Positions 7,633 to 15,693 of a stretch of DNA of 64,000 nt are shown one piece after another; the stretch's first letter is position 1, and each line of letters begins with the position of its first letter. Below the pieces are notes generated by a model. That model searched no databases. It was not told where the DNA came from and saw only the letters and a program-made list of their open reading frames with translations. The stretch lies in assembly GCF_001888805.2 (NCBI RefSeq), contig NZ_CP019113.1:2976001-3040000 (forward strand), read 5' to 3'. The position numbers and the translations under genes are program-made. Source of the DNA: Enterobacter sp. SA187. GTDB lineage: Bacteria > Pseudomonadota > Gammaproteobacteria > Enterobacterales > Enterobacteriaceae.

Positions 7633-8375
7633 TGAACTTTCATCCTGACTGGGCCGGCGTGCTGACCGGCCAGCCGGCGCAGTGGATCCTCTCCGGTTTT
7701 TTGACCACGGTGTGGGTAACGCTGGCGGGTATGCTACTCGCGACCTTATTGACCGTGCTGTTGCTGGCGTTGCGTCTGACCGGCGGGCGCGTGGGGCGGG
7801 ACGTGGTGGCGGTGTGGGTGTCACTGTTCCGCAATACGCCGCTGCTGGTGCAACTGCTGTTCTGGTATTTCGCTGCCTGGAATCTGCTGCCACTGGCATT
7901 TCGTCAGTATGTGAATGACGAGCACGTCTTCTCGGTGCTGCCGGGGGACGTATGGTGGTTTACGCCGGAGTTTCTCAGCTCAGCCTGGGCGCTGGGGCTG
8001 TTTACCGCCGCCTTTCTGGTGGAGGAGATCCAGTCCGGGCTGCATGCCGTGCCGCGCGGCCAGGTGGAAGCGGCCACCGCCCAGGGTTTTAGTCCGCTGG
8101 CGCTGTTCCGCTGGATCTTACTGCCGCAGGGGCTGAAAAATGCCTGGCAGCCGGTGGTCGGCCAGTATCTCAATCTGATGAAACTCTCCTCGCTGGCGAC
8201 CGGTATTGGCTTTGCGGAACTGACCTACCAGACACGGCAGATTGAAAGCTACAACGCCCATGCGCTGGAGGCGTTCGCCATCGGCAGCGCGCTCTATTTG
8301 CTGCTCGGCCTGGTGATGAGTCTGCTGCTCAATGCCCCTGTCTGGTGGCGGGCGCGTAAGGAGAAAACACAATGA
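7632..8375 (+). CDS. Polar amino acid ABC transporter permease (GltJ-like)
   Basis: 247 residues with membrane helices near 17-40, about 65-85, 115-135 and in the last 60 residues. It carries the EAA loop of amino acid permeases around residues 140-165 (PRGQVEAATAQGFSPLALFR). It begins within the stop of the ATPase gene and overlaps the next permease by 4 bases, so it is translationally coupled. It forms a heterodimeric pore with the following gene product in the inner membrane. Confidence 0.92.
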   Translation: MNFHPDWAGVLTGQPAQWILSGFLTTVWVTLAGMLLATLLTVLLLALRLTGGRVGRDVVAVWVSLFRNTPLLVQLLFWYFAAWNLLPLAFRQYVNDEHVFSVLPGDVWWFTPEFLSSAWALGLFTAAFLVEEIQSGLHAVPRGQVEAATAQGFSPLALFRWILLPQGLKNAWQPVVGQYLNLMKLSSLATGIGFAELTYQTRQIESYNAHALEAFAIGSALYLLLGLVMSLLLNAPVWWRARKEKTQ

Positions 8376-9064
8376 TCGCCAGTATTACGGTCATTACCGA
8401 CAATCTGGATTATCTGCTGCTCGGACGTACCGCGCAGGGCGAGCCGGGCGGCGTGCTGCTGTCGGTGCTGATGACGCTGGGGGCGGCGGCGCTGGCCTTT
8501 CCCGGCGGCATACTGCTTGCCTGTTGCGCCTGGCGTTTCAAAGGCTGGCCGCGCAGGGCGCTCTTTTTCTGGGCGGAGCTGATCCGCGGCATTCCGCTAA
8601 TCTTCGTCATTTTCTGGCTGTGGTTTTTACTGCCCGCGTTGACCGGTGCTGATCTGCCGGGGGCGGTGACCGTCACGCTGGCGCTGGCATGGTTCACCTC
8701 GGCCTCGGTGATGTATTCGACCCTCGCCGCCCTGGGAGCGCTGCCGAAAGGGCAATATGAGGCGGCTGTCGCCGGGGGATTCAGCAGTCTGCAACTGTTG
8801 CGCTGGGTGCTGCTGCCGCAGGCGCTGCGCAATGCGCTGCCGTCTTATGTCGGCCTGCTCATCGCCCTGCTGAAAGATACCTCGCTGGCGTTTATCGTCA
8901 ATGTGCCGGAACTGACCACCGTCGCAGGCCAGGTAAACAGCCGCGTACAGGTCTATCCGGCGGCGCTGTTTATCTTTACCGGCCTGGTTTATTACCTGAT
9001 GTGCAGCCTGCTGGAGCAGTCGGTGAAACGCTGGCAGCGGCGACGTTTACTGCCGTCCAATTAA
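8372..9064 (+). CDS. Polar amino acid ABC transporter permease (GltK-like)
   Basis: 230 residues, about five membrane helices, with the EAA loop PKGQYEAAVAGGFSSLQLLR around residues 125-145. It is the second pore subunit of the transporter and the last gene of the operon. It starts inside the end of the previous permease (ATGA overlap). Its last 18 bases overlap the 3' end of yeaL on the other strand, a tail-to-tail overlap with no room for a terminator between them. Confidence 0.92.
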   Translation: MIASITVITDNLDYLLLGRTAQGEPGGVLLSVLMTLGAAALAFPGGILLACCAWRFKGWPRRALFFWAELIRGIPLIFVIFWLWFLLPALTGADLPGAVTVTLALAWFTSASVMYSTLAALGALPKGQYEAAVAGGFSSLQLLRWVLLPQALRNALPSYVGLLIALLKDTSLAFIVNVPELTTVAGQVNSRVQVYPAALFIFTGLVYYLMCSLLEQSVKRWQRRRLLPSN

Positions 9065-9493
9065 CAGCGACACCAGGCCTGCGGCGATCAGCGGGCCGAC
9101 GGGCACCCCACGGAACAGCGCCACGCCGAGCACCGTACCGACCAGTAATCCGGCCACCAGCGACGGCTGCGAGCTCATCAGCGTGACGCCACGCCCGCCA
9201 AGCCAGGAGACAAAAACGCCAACCGCAATAGCGATCAGGGATTTCCAGTTGGCGAAGGAGTGCAACAGGGTGGAAGGCGGCAGGCTGCCGCTGGCAATGG
9301 GGGCCATCACGCCGATGGTCAGGATGATGATGCCGATGGTCAGCCCCTGTTTTTCGATCCACGGAAAAAAGGCGTTGAGCGGCGTCACCCGCACGATAAT
9401 CAGCACCAGAATGGAGATCGCCACGGTGGTGTTGTGGCTGGCAAAACCCAGCGCGGCGAGGGCGAGTAAAATAAACAGCGTGGTATCGAACAT
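9047..9493 (-). CDS. yeaL: YeaL, DUF441 inner membrane protein
   Basis: 148 residues, the same length as E. coli YeaL, and nearly collinear with it (for example SHNTTVAISILVLIIVRVTP and VAGLLVGTVLGVALFRGVPV). Four hydrophobic helices are visible and most of the protein is membrane-embedded. The function is not established; the family is DUF441. It lies between the ABC operon and the GH31 gene, whereas in E. coli it sits directly next to yoaI, so the sugar genes interrupt that pair here. Confidence 0.93.
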   Translation of the reverse strand: MFDTTLFILLALAALGFASHNTTVAISILVLIIVRVTPLNAFFPWIEKQGLTIGIIILTIGVMAPIASGSLPPSTLLHSFANWKSLIAIAVGVFVSWLGGRGVTLMSSQPSLVAGLLVGTVLGVALFRGVPVGPLIAAGLVSLLIGRQ

Positions 9494-9578
9494 GGCGGCA
9501 TCCTGACCAGAAAAGTTAGCCTGCTTACTTTACGCGCATCCGCGTGAAGAAACAGGCGTTTTTTAGTTCAGATGATTT

Positions 9579-11621
9579 TCAACTTTGTACCAGCAAATCC
9601 ACCAGCGGGCTGTTTTCCCGTACGAATACCGGAATGGTTTCAAGGGACGCATCAACGGTGATTTGCTGCTGCCCCTGATAACGCTCGCCGTTAAGCGCCA
9701 CCCAGCCGTGGACGCCCGGCAGCCAGACGTCACGCTGGCGCTGACCGGCATGCATCACCGGCGCCACCAGCAGATCCTCGCCAAACAGATACTGATCTTC
9801 CACCTGCCAGCTTTGCGGTTCGTCAGGATAATGCCAGAACAGCGGCCGCATCAGCGGATCGCCATGCTGGTGGGCGTTGTCAAACAGCGCATCGACATAC
9901 GGACGCAGCGATTCACGCACCGAAAGCCAGTGCTGCATAATGGCGAAATTCTCCTCGCCATAGCTCCACAGCTCGTTCGGCGAACCGCTGTTACACTGCG
10001 GAATGCCGTTGCGGTAGCTTTCCGGCGGCTGGATCTGCGGCTCGCGATAGCCGTGCATACGCAGTACCGGACAGAAGACTGCCCATTGGAACCAGCGGAT
10101 CAGCAGTTCATGGAACGCCGGATCGTTCACGTTGCCGCCCTGGAAACCGCCGATATCGGTGGTCCACCAGGGAATACCCGCCAGCCCCATATTCAGCCCG
10201 GCGGCCAGCTGATTGCGGAAGGCGTGGAAGGACGAGTGCACATCACCGGACCAGGCCAGCACGCCAAAGCGCTGGCTGCCCGCCCAGGAACAGCGCACCA
10301 GATTCACAATCTCCGTTTCGCCGTTAGCTACCAGCCCATCATAAAAGCCCTGCGCAAAATCGCGCGGATACTGGTTGCCGACTTCCAGTACCGGCCCGGC
10401 GTGGTAGCGGTAGTTATCGAAGTCATAGGCGCGGTATTCCGGCTCGGCTTCGTCCAGCCAGAACAGCTTAATGCCCAGATCGTAGTAATTTTTCTTCACC
10501 GTCTCCCAGACAAATTCCCGCGCCTGTGGGTGGGTGGCATCAAAGAAGGTGGTGTTGCCCATAAAATCGAGATTCACCTGTACACCGCGATCGCTGGTCA
10601 CCAGCCAGCCTTTGGCTTTCATCACCGGGAACAGGGGGCTGCGCGCTTCCACCGTCGGCCAGACCGACACCATCAGTTCGATGCCCAGCGATTTCAGTTC
10701 CGCGACCATCGCCGCCGGATCGGGCCAGTCCACAGGATCGAAGCACCAGGTGCCCTGATTTGGCCAGTGGAAGAAGTCGATGACCATCACCGACAGCGGC
10801 AGATGGCGACGACGATATTCACGGGCCACCTCCAGCACTTCCTGCTGGGTGCGGTAGCGCAGTTTGCACTGCCACAGGCCGCTGGTGAATGCCGGGGCGG
10901 ACGGCGGGGTGCCGGTGGCTTTCGCGTACTGGCGGGTCAGTTGTACGATGTTGTCGCCGGCGGTGATCCAGTAATCCATCTCCTGAGTAACCCGCGCCTG
11001 CCATTCGGTGTGGTTTTTCGCAAAGCTCGCCTCGCCGATGGCCGGATTATTCCACAGCAGGCCGTAGCCGAGGCTCGACTGCATGAACGGCACGCTGGCC
11101 TGGGAGTTACGCTGGGCCAGCTCCAGCACACAGCCTTTCAGATCCAGCCACGGCTGTTGGTACTGGCCCATGCCGTAGATTTTTTCGTCATTGCGCGATT
11201 CAAAGCGCACGGTGAGCTGATATTTGCCGCCGGGCAGCGGTTTGAATTCCCGACCGTCCAGCTTCAGGGCGCTGACGTATTTATCCTGGCTTTTCTCGCT
11301 GGCCCCAATGCCGACGGTGGAGCGCTGCCGCCACATCTCTTCCAGCAGCAGCTCGCCGCGCTGGTTGTAAAAGGCCAGCTGACCCTTCAGGTTCAGCACC
11401 GCGGTGATATTACCGTTGCGCAGCGTCAGGGTTTCCGCGCTGGCGGTGATCTCACTTGCACCGGCGTCGTTTCGTGGCAGCAGGGCATGCAGATTATCGG
11501 TGAACGCCGGGGCGCAGGTGGCGCGCACGCGCAGGCTGTGTTCACCCCAGGGTTCCACGCGCAGGATTTGTCGCTCAAAGCGCCATTCGATGCTGTCAGG
11601 ATGTTGGATCAGTTCGCTCAT
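9579..11621 (-). CDS. Glycoside hydrolase family 31 (alpha-xylosidase/alpha-glucosidase type)
   Basis: 680 residues. An N-terminal beta-sandwich domain (to about 235) precedes the (beta/alpha)8 barrel. The GH31 nucleophile region is LFWLDEAEPE with Asp390, and the acid/base region is LAWSGD with Asp460, followed by the family block GLAGIPWWTTDIGGF. No signal peptide is present, so it acts in the cytoplasm, most likely on an alpha-linked oligosaccharide imported by the symporter encoded 15 bases upstream in the same operon. The substrate (isoprimeverose-like, alpha-glucoside or sulfoquinovose-type) cannot be decided from motifs read by eye. A ribosome binding site AAAAGGACGC precedes the start. 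Confidence 0.92.
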   Translation of the reverse strand: MSELIQHPDSIEWRFERQILRVEPWGEHSLRVRATCAPAFTDNLHALLPRNDAGASEITASAETLTLRNGNITAVLNLKGQLAFYNQRGELLLEEMWRQRSTVGIGASEKSQDKYVSALKLDGREFKPLPGGKYQLTVRFESRNDEKIYGMGQYQQPWLDLKGCVLELAQRNSQASVPFMQSSLGYGLLWNNPAIGEASFAKNHTEWQARVTQEMDYWITAGDNIVQLTRQYAKATGTPPSAPAFTSGLWQCKLRYRTQQEVLEVAREYRRRHLPLSVMVIDFFHWPNQGTWCFDPVDWPDPAAMVAELKSLGIELMVSVWPTVEARSPLFPVMKAKGWLVTSDRGVQVNLDFMGNTTFFDATHPQAREFVWETVKKNYYDLGIKLFWLDEAEPEYRAYDFDNYRYHAGPVLEVGNQYPRDFAQGFYDGLVANGETEIVNLVRCSWAGSQRFGVLAWSGDVHSSFHAFRNQLAAGLNMGLAGIPWWTTDIGGFQGGNVNDPAFHELLIRWFQWAVFCPVLRMHGYREPQIQPPESYRNGIPQCNSGSPNELWSYGEENFAIMQHWLSVRESLRPYVDALFDNAHQHGDPLMRPLFWHYPDEPQSWQVEDQYLFGEDLLVAPVMHAGQRQRDVWLPGVHGWVALNGERYQGQQQITVDASLETIPVFVRENSPLVDLLVQS

Positions 11622-11636
11622 AAATAATGCGTCCTT

Positions 11637-12971
11637 TTATGCAGCCGTTTGCTTAGCTAAATGGATGGATTTCATGGTGTTGTCGTCGAGCTTGTACCAG
11701 CGCAGCATGGCGAAGGCGCACAGGGAGAGAACGCCCGGCACCACGGTAAAGAGCGCGACAATGCAGTACATGGCGGTGCTGTTCTGCGTCGGGGCATTAG
11801 CGACATAACCGCTGAAGCCCAGCGTCCAGCCAACGATAGCGCCGCTGATCGCCATGCCAAGTTTCAGTACCGCGAGGAAGGTGGAGAAGATCACGCCATC
11901 CATGCGTTTGCCCTGCAACCATTCGCCGTAGTCAGCGACGTCCGCCATCATCACCCACATCAGGGTGGTGGTGGCCTGGTAGAGAGTGGAGACGATAAAG
12001 GTCAGCGGCACCAGCACCAGTACGGATTTAGGTGCGAAGAACAGCGCAATACTCAGTACGCCCGCCAGCACCGCACAGTAACCAAACATCTGCACTTTGC
12101 TGAAATTACGCGTCAGACGTTTCGCCAGCGCGCTGCCCGCCGCTTTGCCGAGAATATGCGCCCCCAGCATCCACATAAAATAGCTGGCGCTGCCAAGATA
12201 ATAAGTGACGAAATACATCATCGCGCCAAGACGTACCACCCCAAATCCAATATTGGTCAGCACCAGCACGGCGACAATGCGCCACTGATCGTTTTTTAAT
12301 AAATCGCGTAATTCCGCGAGATAATTATTATGCGTGGCGGGAGCATTGATACGTTCACGGGTATTGGTAAAACAGATCCAGAACATGATCACCGCCGCCG
12401 CGGCCATAATCGCCATTGCCGCACGGTAGCCGAGTAATTTGTCATCGCCGCCAATATATTCTGCCAGCGGCATCATAAAGAAGGTCGACATCGCGCCGCC
12501 GAGGGTGGCTAAAAAGAAACGGTAAGACTGGAGTGAAATACGCTCTTCGTTATTGGGGGTGATCACCGCGCCCATCGAACAGTAGGGAATATTAATGGCG
12601 GTGTACATCAGCATCATGAAGGTATAGGTCACGGAGGCAAAGATCATTTTCCCCGTCAGGGTGAGGGATTCCGGCACCGCGTAGGTCAGCAGACAGCTCG
12701 CGCCAAAGGGCAGGGCCAGCCACAGCATCCACGGGCGGAACTTGCCCCAGCGGGTTCGGGTGCGGTCCGCAAGATAACCCATCGCCGGATCGATAATCGC
12801 ATCGGCGGTACGCGCCAGCAAAAACATCGTGCCGACAAAGGCCGCCGGTAAGCCAACCACATCGGTGTAATAAAAGGTGAGAAATATAATGACATTATCC
12901 AGCCCGACATGGCTGGCCATATCGCCCAGACCATAACTTATTTTTTCTTTACGGGTGATCTTTTCCTGCAT
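11637..12971 (-). CDS. GPH-family sugar:cation symporter (YicJ/XynP type)
   Basis: 444 residues from ATG 12971 (an in-frame GTG at 12980 would add three). It has 12 hydrophobic helices and the glycoside-pentoside-hexuronide hallmarks: YGLGDMASHVGLDN at the start and ADRTRTRWGKFRPWMLW after helix 2. It should import an alpha-glycoside, with sodium or protons, for the GH31 enzyme encoded immediately downstream. The layout matches the yicJ-yicI pair of E. coli but at a different place in the chromosome. AGGTGA lies 6 bases before the chosen ATG. A LacI-family type operator lies about 120 bases upstream. Confidence 0.9.
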   Translation of the reverse strand: MQEKITRKEKISYGLGDMASHVGLDNVIIFLTFYYTDVVGLPAAFVGTMFLLARTADAIIDPAMGYLADRTRTRWGKFRPWMLWLALPFGASCLLTYAVPESLTLTGKMIFASVTYTFMMLMYTAINIPYCSMGAVITPNNEERISLQSYRFFLATLGGAMSTFFMMPLAEYIGGDDKLLGYRAAMAIMAAAAVIMFWICFTNTRERINAPATHNNYLAELRDLLKNDQWRIVAVLVLTNIGFGVVRLGAMMYFVTYYLGSASYFMWMLGAHILGKAAGSALAKRLTRNFSKVQMFGYCAVLAGVLSIALFFAPKSVLVLVPLTFIVSTLYQATTTLMWVMMADVADYGEWLQGKRMDGVIFSTFLAVLKLGMAISGAIVGWTLGFSGYVANAPTQNSTAMYCIVALFTVVPGVLSLCAFAMLRWYKLDDNTMKSIHLAKQTAA

Positions 12972-13089
12972 CTTATTCACCTGTCTCTGTAAGGGTATTT
13001 TGTCGATAGTTCAGAGACTATTGTTGATGCATGTTGTCAGGCTTAACAATTGCGAGATTTACTAATGGGGTTATGGAAACGCATTTTCG

Positions 13090-13103
13090 TGATACCGGTA
13101 ACA
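13090..13103. promoter_or_regulatory. GntR/LacI-family type operator upstream of the GH31-GPH operon
   Basis: TGATACCGGTAACA matches the dyad TGTTACCGGTAACA, the form recognised by gluconate/idonate-type LacI-family repressors, at 13 of 14 positions, with the central CG expected for that family. It lies in the 314-base gap 12972-13285, 119 bases before the symporter start. I see no other gene in that gap. No repressor gene is adjacent, so the regulator would act from elsewhere. Confidence 0.5.
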
Positions 13104-13285
13104 ATAATGGCGGTAATTTCCATATTTTAAGTGCTTTTAGTCCATATCCTAAAAGCAGGAAATAACGCAGCGCAGGAATCGTTTCAGCGGAATAATATTC
13201 ATATTAATACAGGAAAAACGACATAAATTTGTCATGCGCGCTGGCTGATAATGGCGCATCGTCCGTAAAAGCGACAGGTGTGACA

Positions 13286-13390
13286 ATGAACGATCCCATG
13301 CTAATGGAAACGCTGATTATCACCTCCACTTTTTTAGCCATTATCATGGTGCTGGTGGCATCAGTACTGATTCTGGAGCGTTCCGGCTGA
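13286..13390 (+). CDS. yoaI: YoaI-like 34-residue membrane microprotein
   Basis: A 34-codon frame: MNDPMLMETLIITSTFLAII at the start, then a hydrophobic segment, ending LILERSG. E. coli YoaI, as I recall it, is also 34 residues, begins MNDQM and ends IERTG, with the same METLIITS-like core, so this is an orthologue. It would span the inner membrane once (about residues 9-29). Function is not settled; in E. coli it has been linked to PhoB/PhoP control. Its place between yeaH and yeaL is the same as in E. coli. ACAGGTG lies a few bases upstream as ribosome binding site. Confidence 0.82.
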   Translation: MNDPMLMETLIITSTFLAIIMVLVASVLILERSG

Positions 13391-13403
13391 AGCTGCCGGG
13401 CGG

Positions 13404-13431
13404 GAAAAGAAAAAGCCGCCACGGGGGCGGC
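13404..13431 (-). terminator. Terminator of the methyltransferase gene
   Basis: On the minus strand, GCCGCC-CCCGT-GGCGGC is followed by TTTTTCTTTT. It lies 23 bases after the methyltransferase stop and also faces the end of yoaI, so it may work in both directions. Confidence 0.75.
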
Positions 13432-13453
13432 AAAAAGGTAACGTGTTTCTTAG

Positions 13454-14128
13454 TTATTGTTTCTGTAATAAGTAGCTGTTTTCGTAACCCGGTACGACGC
13501 CAATGACGTCAAAGCCCCGGAAGTAACCTCCGGCACGCAGCAGATCCACCGCAGGACCCACTTCCGGCGAATACTGATGATCGCGATAGTCATCAAACAC
13601 AATGTAGCCGCCGCTGATCACCGTTGGCGAATAGAGCAGGAAATCCATCAGCACATGGCGTCCCAGGTGACCGCCGTCGATATGCAGCAGCAAGGTTTTC
13701 GGGTTGAATGCCAGAACGCGCTCAATGCTGTGCTCTGAATAACCGCGTACCAGATTCACTTCCGGGAACAGGCGCTCGTGATAGAAGCCCAGTTCATTAG
13801 CCTGATTCGGCAACTCCATCGGATCGACGCTGATGATTTTGCGTTTACGTTTACACATTTCGTTCATGAAAGCGCTGGATTTACCCTTCCACACGCCAAT
13901 CTCAATGATGTCGCCTTCGGCTTTAGAATTTTCCAGCAGCCAGCACAGATAGCCGAGGAATTTCACATGCGTGTGGAAAGAAAGCTCTTTGCGCGGCATC
14001 GCCAGTTCCGGCGGCAGCGCGGCCTGCGCTTCAACCATGGCTGCGCCAACCGAATCCCAGACGTCATCAATGACCCGTTGTAATTCAGGATCTTCTAAAA
14101 ATAATTTCAGGTCTGAAATTTCGAGCAT
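13454..14128 (-). CDS. Class I SAM-dependent methyltransferase, TylF/CmcI-like
   Basis: 224 residues. Motif I is EIGVWKG (76-82), the acidic residue after strand 2 is in VDP (101-103), and the metal/substrate loop follows as HIDGGH (149-154) and VFDDYRDH (177-184). This pattern belongs to the methyltransferase 24 / cephalosporin hydroxylase-rhamnosyl O-methyltransferase group, which often methylates sugar hydroxyls. The substrate is unknown. No membrane or signal sequence is present. It follows yeaH on the same strand but the two are separated by a strong terminator, so it has its own promoter. It is absent from the E. coli order and looks like an acquired gene. Confidence 0.82.
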   Translation of the reverse strand: MLEISDLKLFLEDPELQRVIDDVWDSVGAAMVEAQAALPPELAMPRKELSFHTHVKFLGYLCWLLENSKAEGDIIEIGVWKGKSSAFMNEMCKRKRKIISVDPMELPNQANELGFYHERLFPEVNLVRGYSEHSIERVLAFNPKTLLLHIDGGHLGRHVLMDFLLYSPTVISGGYIVFDDYRDHQYSPEVGPAVDLLRAGGYFRGFDVIGVVPGYENSYLLQKQ

Positions 14129-14255
14129 CAGGGCGGTTTCCTTCGTGTAGTGAGTTGGTGGTATTTACCTGACGTTAAATTTGCCACAGAAGGCGCGGGT
14201 ACAAGGCGGGAAATAGCTGGCATTTTGCCGGGCATTTAGGCGGATAGCGGAAATG

Positions 14256-14290
14256 AAAAAGCCGGTGGACTGAAGTTCACCGGCTTTTTT
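14256..14290 (-). terminator. Terminator after yeaH
   Basis: AGCCGGTG and CACCGGCT pair around a 10-base loop, flanked by A and T runs on both sides. It lies 11 bases past the yeaH stop and should end yeaGH transcription; it is symmetric enough to act both ways. Confidence 0.85.
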
Positions 14291-14300
14291 GCAAAAAACA

Positions 14301-15584
14301 TCAATTATGGGCGTCGCTGGCCTGTTTGTGGAACAGCTCGCGGAACACCGGGTAAATATCATCCTGATCGCGAATATGCTGGATAGCGAAGTTATCGAAG
14401 CTTGCCTGTAAATGCTCATATTCACGCCACAGCGTCTGATGGGCGCGGCGGGTGATCTCGATATAACTGTAGTAACGCACCACCGGCAGGATCTTCTTCG
14501 CCAGGATCTCATGACACAGCGGTGAGTCATCGGCCCAGTTATCGCCGTCGGAGGCCTGCGCCGCGTAAATGTTCCACTGCGCCGGATCGTAACGCTCCTT
14601 CACCACCTCATCCATCAGCTTCAGGGCGCTGGAAACGATGGTGCCGCCGGTTTCCTGCGAGTAGAAGAATTCATGCTCATCCACTTCTTTGGCCTGGGTG
14701 TGATGGCGAATATACACCACTTCCACGTTCTTATACGTTCTGGAAAGGAACAGATAAAGCAGGATATAAAAACGCTTCGCCATGTCTTTGGTGGCCTGAT
14801 CCATCGAGCCTGACACGTCCATCAGACAGAACATCACCGCCTGGCTGGACGGCTCCGGGCGCTTCTCATAGTTCCTGTACCTTAAATCAAAGGTGTCGAT
14901 AAAAGGTACACGTTCGATTTTCGCCCGCAGTTCGGCGATCTCCCGGCGCAGCTGTTCCTCTTCCAGTAATTGCGCCGGTTCGCTGTTCGCCACCTGTTCC
15001 AGGTTTTCTTCCAGCTCGCGCAGCTGACGGCGCTTGCCCGCGGTCATCGCCGTACGGCGCGCCAGCGAATTTTGCAGTGAACGCACCACGCTGATATTTG
15101 CCGGTACACCGTTCGCGGTATAGCCCGCACGATGGGTTTTGTATTCGTTAAGCTGGCGATGCTGATTCTTTTTCAGGTTCGGCAATGCCAGATCTTCAAA
15201 CAGCAGATCGAGGTATTCATCTTTGGAGATCTGAAAGACGAATTCGTCCTGGCCTTCACCGTCCTGGCTGGCCTGACCCTGACCGCTGCCGCCGCCACCG
15301 CCGCCCCCCTGCGGACGTTCAATGCGGTCGTTCTGCACAAAGTGATCGTTGCCGGGATGAACGCGGTTACGCAGGCCGCCGCGTCCCTGATGAAACATAG
15401 GTTCGTTAATATCTTCAGACGGGATGGAAACGGACTCGCCGCTGTCCACGTCGGTGACCGAGCGCTTGTTGATGGCCCCGGAAATCGACTGCTTGATTTG
15501 CGATTTATAACGGCGCAAGAAGCGCTGGCGGTTCACCGTGCTCTTGTTTTTGCCGTTAAGACGCCGGTCTATAAACCAGGTCAT
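14301..15584 (-). CDS. yeaH: YeaH, DUF444 partner of the YeaG kinase
   Basis: 427 residues, the same length as in E. coli and nearly identical in core blocks. A glycine-rich linker (93-99) is followed by a von Willebrand A-like domain with the metal-site motif DVSGS (256-260) in MFCLMDVSGSMD. The start MTWFIDRRLNG at 15584 matches E. coli. YeaH is co-transcribed with the protein kinase gene yeaG and works in adaptation to nitrogen starvation and stationary phase; its biochemical role is not established. It lies 109 bases downstream of yeaG, with REP-like palindromes in the spacer. Confidence 0.95.
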   Translation of the reverse strand: MTWFIDRRLNGKNKSTVNRQRFLRRYKSQIKQSISGAINKRSVTDVDSGESVSIPSEDINEPMFHQGRGGLRNRVHPGNDHFVQNDRIERPQGGGGGGGSGQGQASQDGEGQDEFVFQISKDEYLDLLFEDLALPNLKKNQHRQLNEYKTHRAGYTANGVPANISVVRSLQNSLARRTAMTAGKRRQLRELEENLEQVANSEPAQLLEEEQLRREIAELRAKIERVPFIDTFDLRYRNYEKRPEPSSQAVMFCLMDVSGSMDQATKDMAKRFYILLYLFLSRTYKNVEVVYIRHHTQAKEVDEHEFFYSQETGGTIVSSALKLMDEVVKERYDPAQWNIYAAQASDGDNWADDSPLCHEILAKKILPVVRYYSYIEITRRAHQTLWREYEHLQASFDNFAIQHIRDQDDIYPVFRELFHKQASDAHN

Positions 15585-15617
15585 ACGCCCTCCGTACTGC
15601 CAACTGTTCGCAGGATC

Positions 15618-15688
15618 TGTAGGTGCCGGGCTACGCGGAGGCAACCCCGGCCTACGGAGTATTATTGTTGGCCCGGCGTGCGCCGGGC
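15618..15688. repeat. REP-like palindromes between yeaG and yeaH
   Basis: A degenerate REP unit (GTGCCGGGCTACG ... CCCCGGCCTAC) is followed by a perfect stem GCCCGGC-GTGC-GCCGGGC (15671-15688). It sits in the intercistronic spacer, where such elements usually stabilise the upstream message; here that would raise yeaG over yeaH. Confidence 0.65.
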
Positions 15689-15693
15689 GGCTG

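Noticed and set aside
9585..11627. A 680-codon open frame on the plus strand, exactly opposite the GH31 gene
   Set aside because: It mirrors the GH31 gene codon for codon. In GC-rich enterobacterial genes the reverse frame often stays open; the product has no recognisable domain, and the GH31 catalytic motifs prove the other strand.
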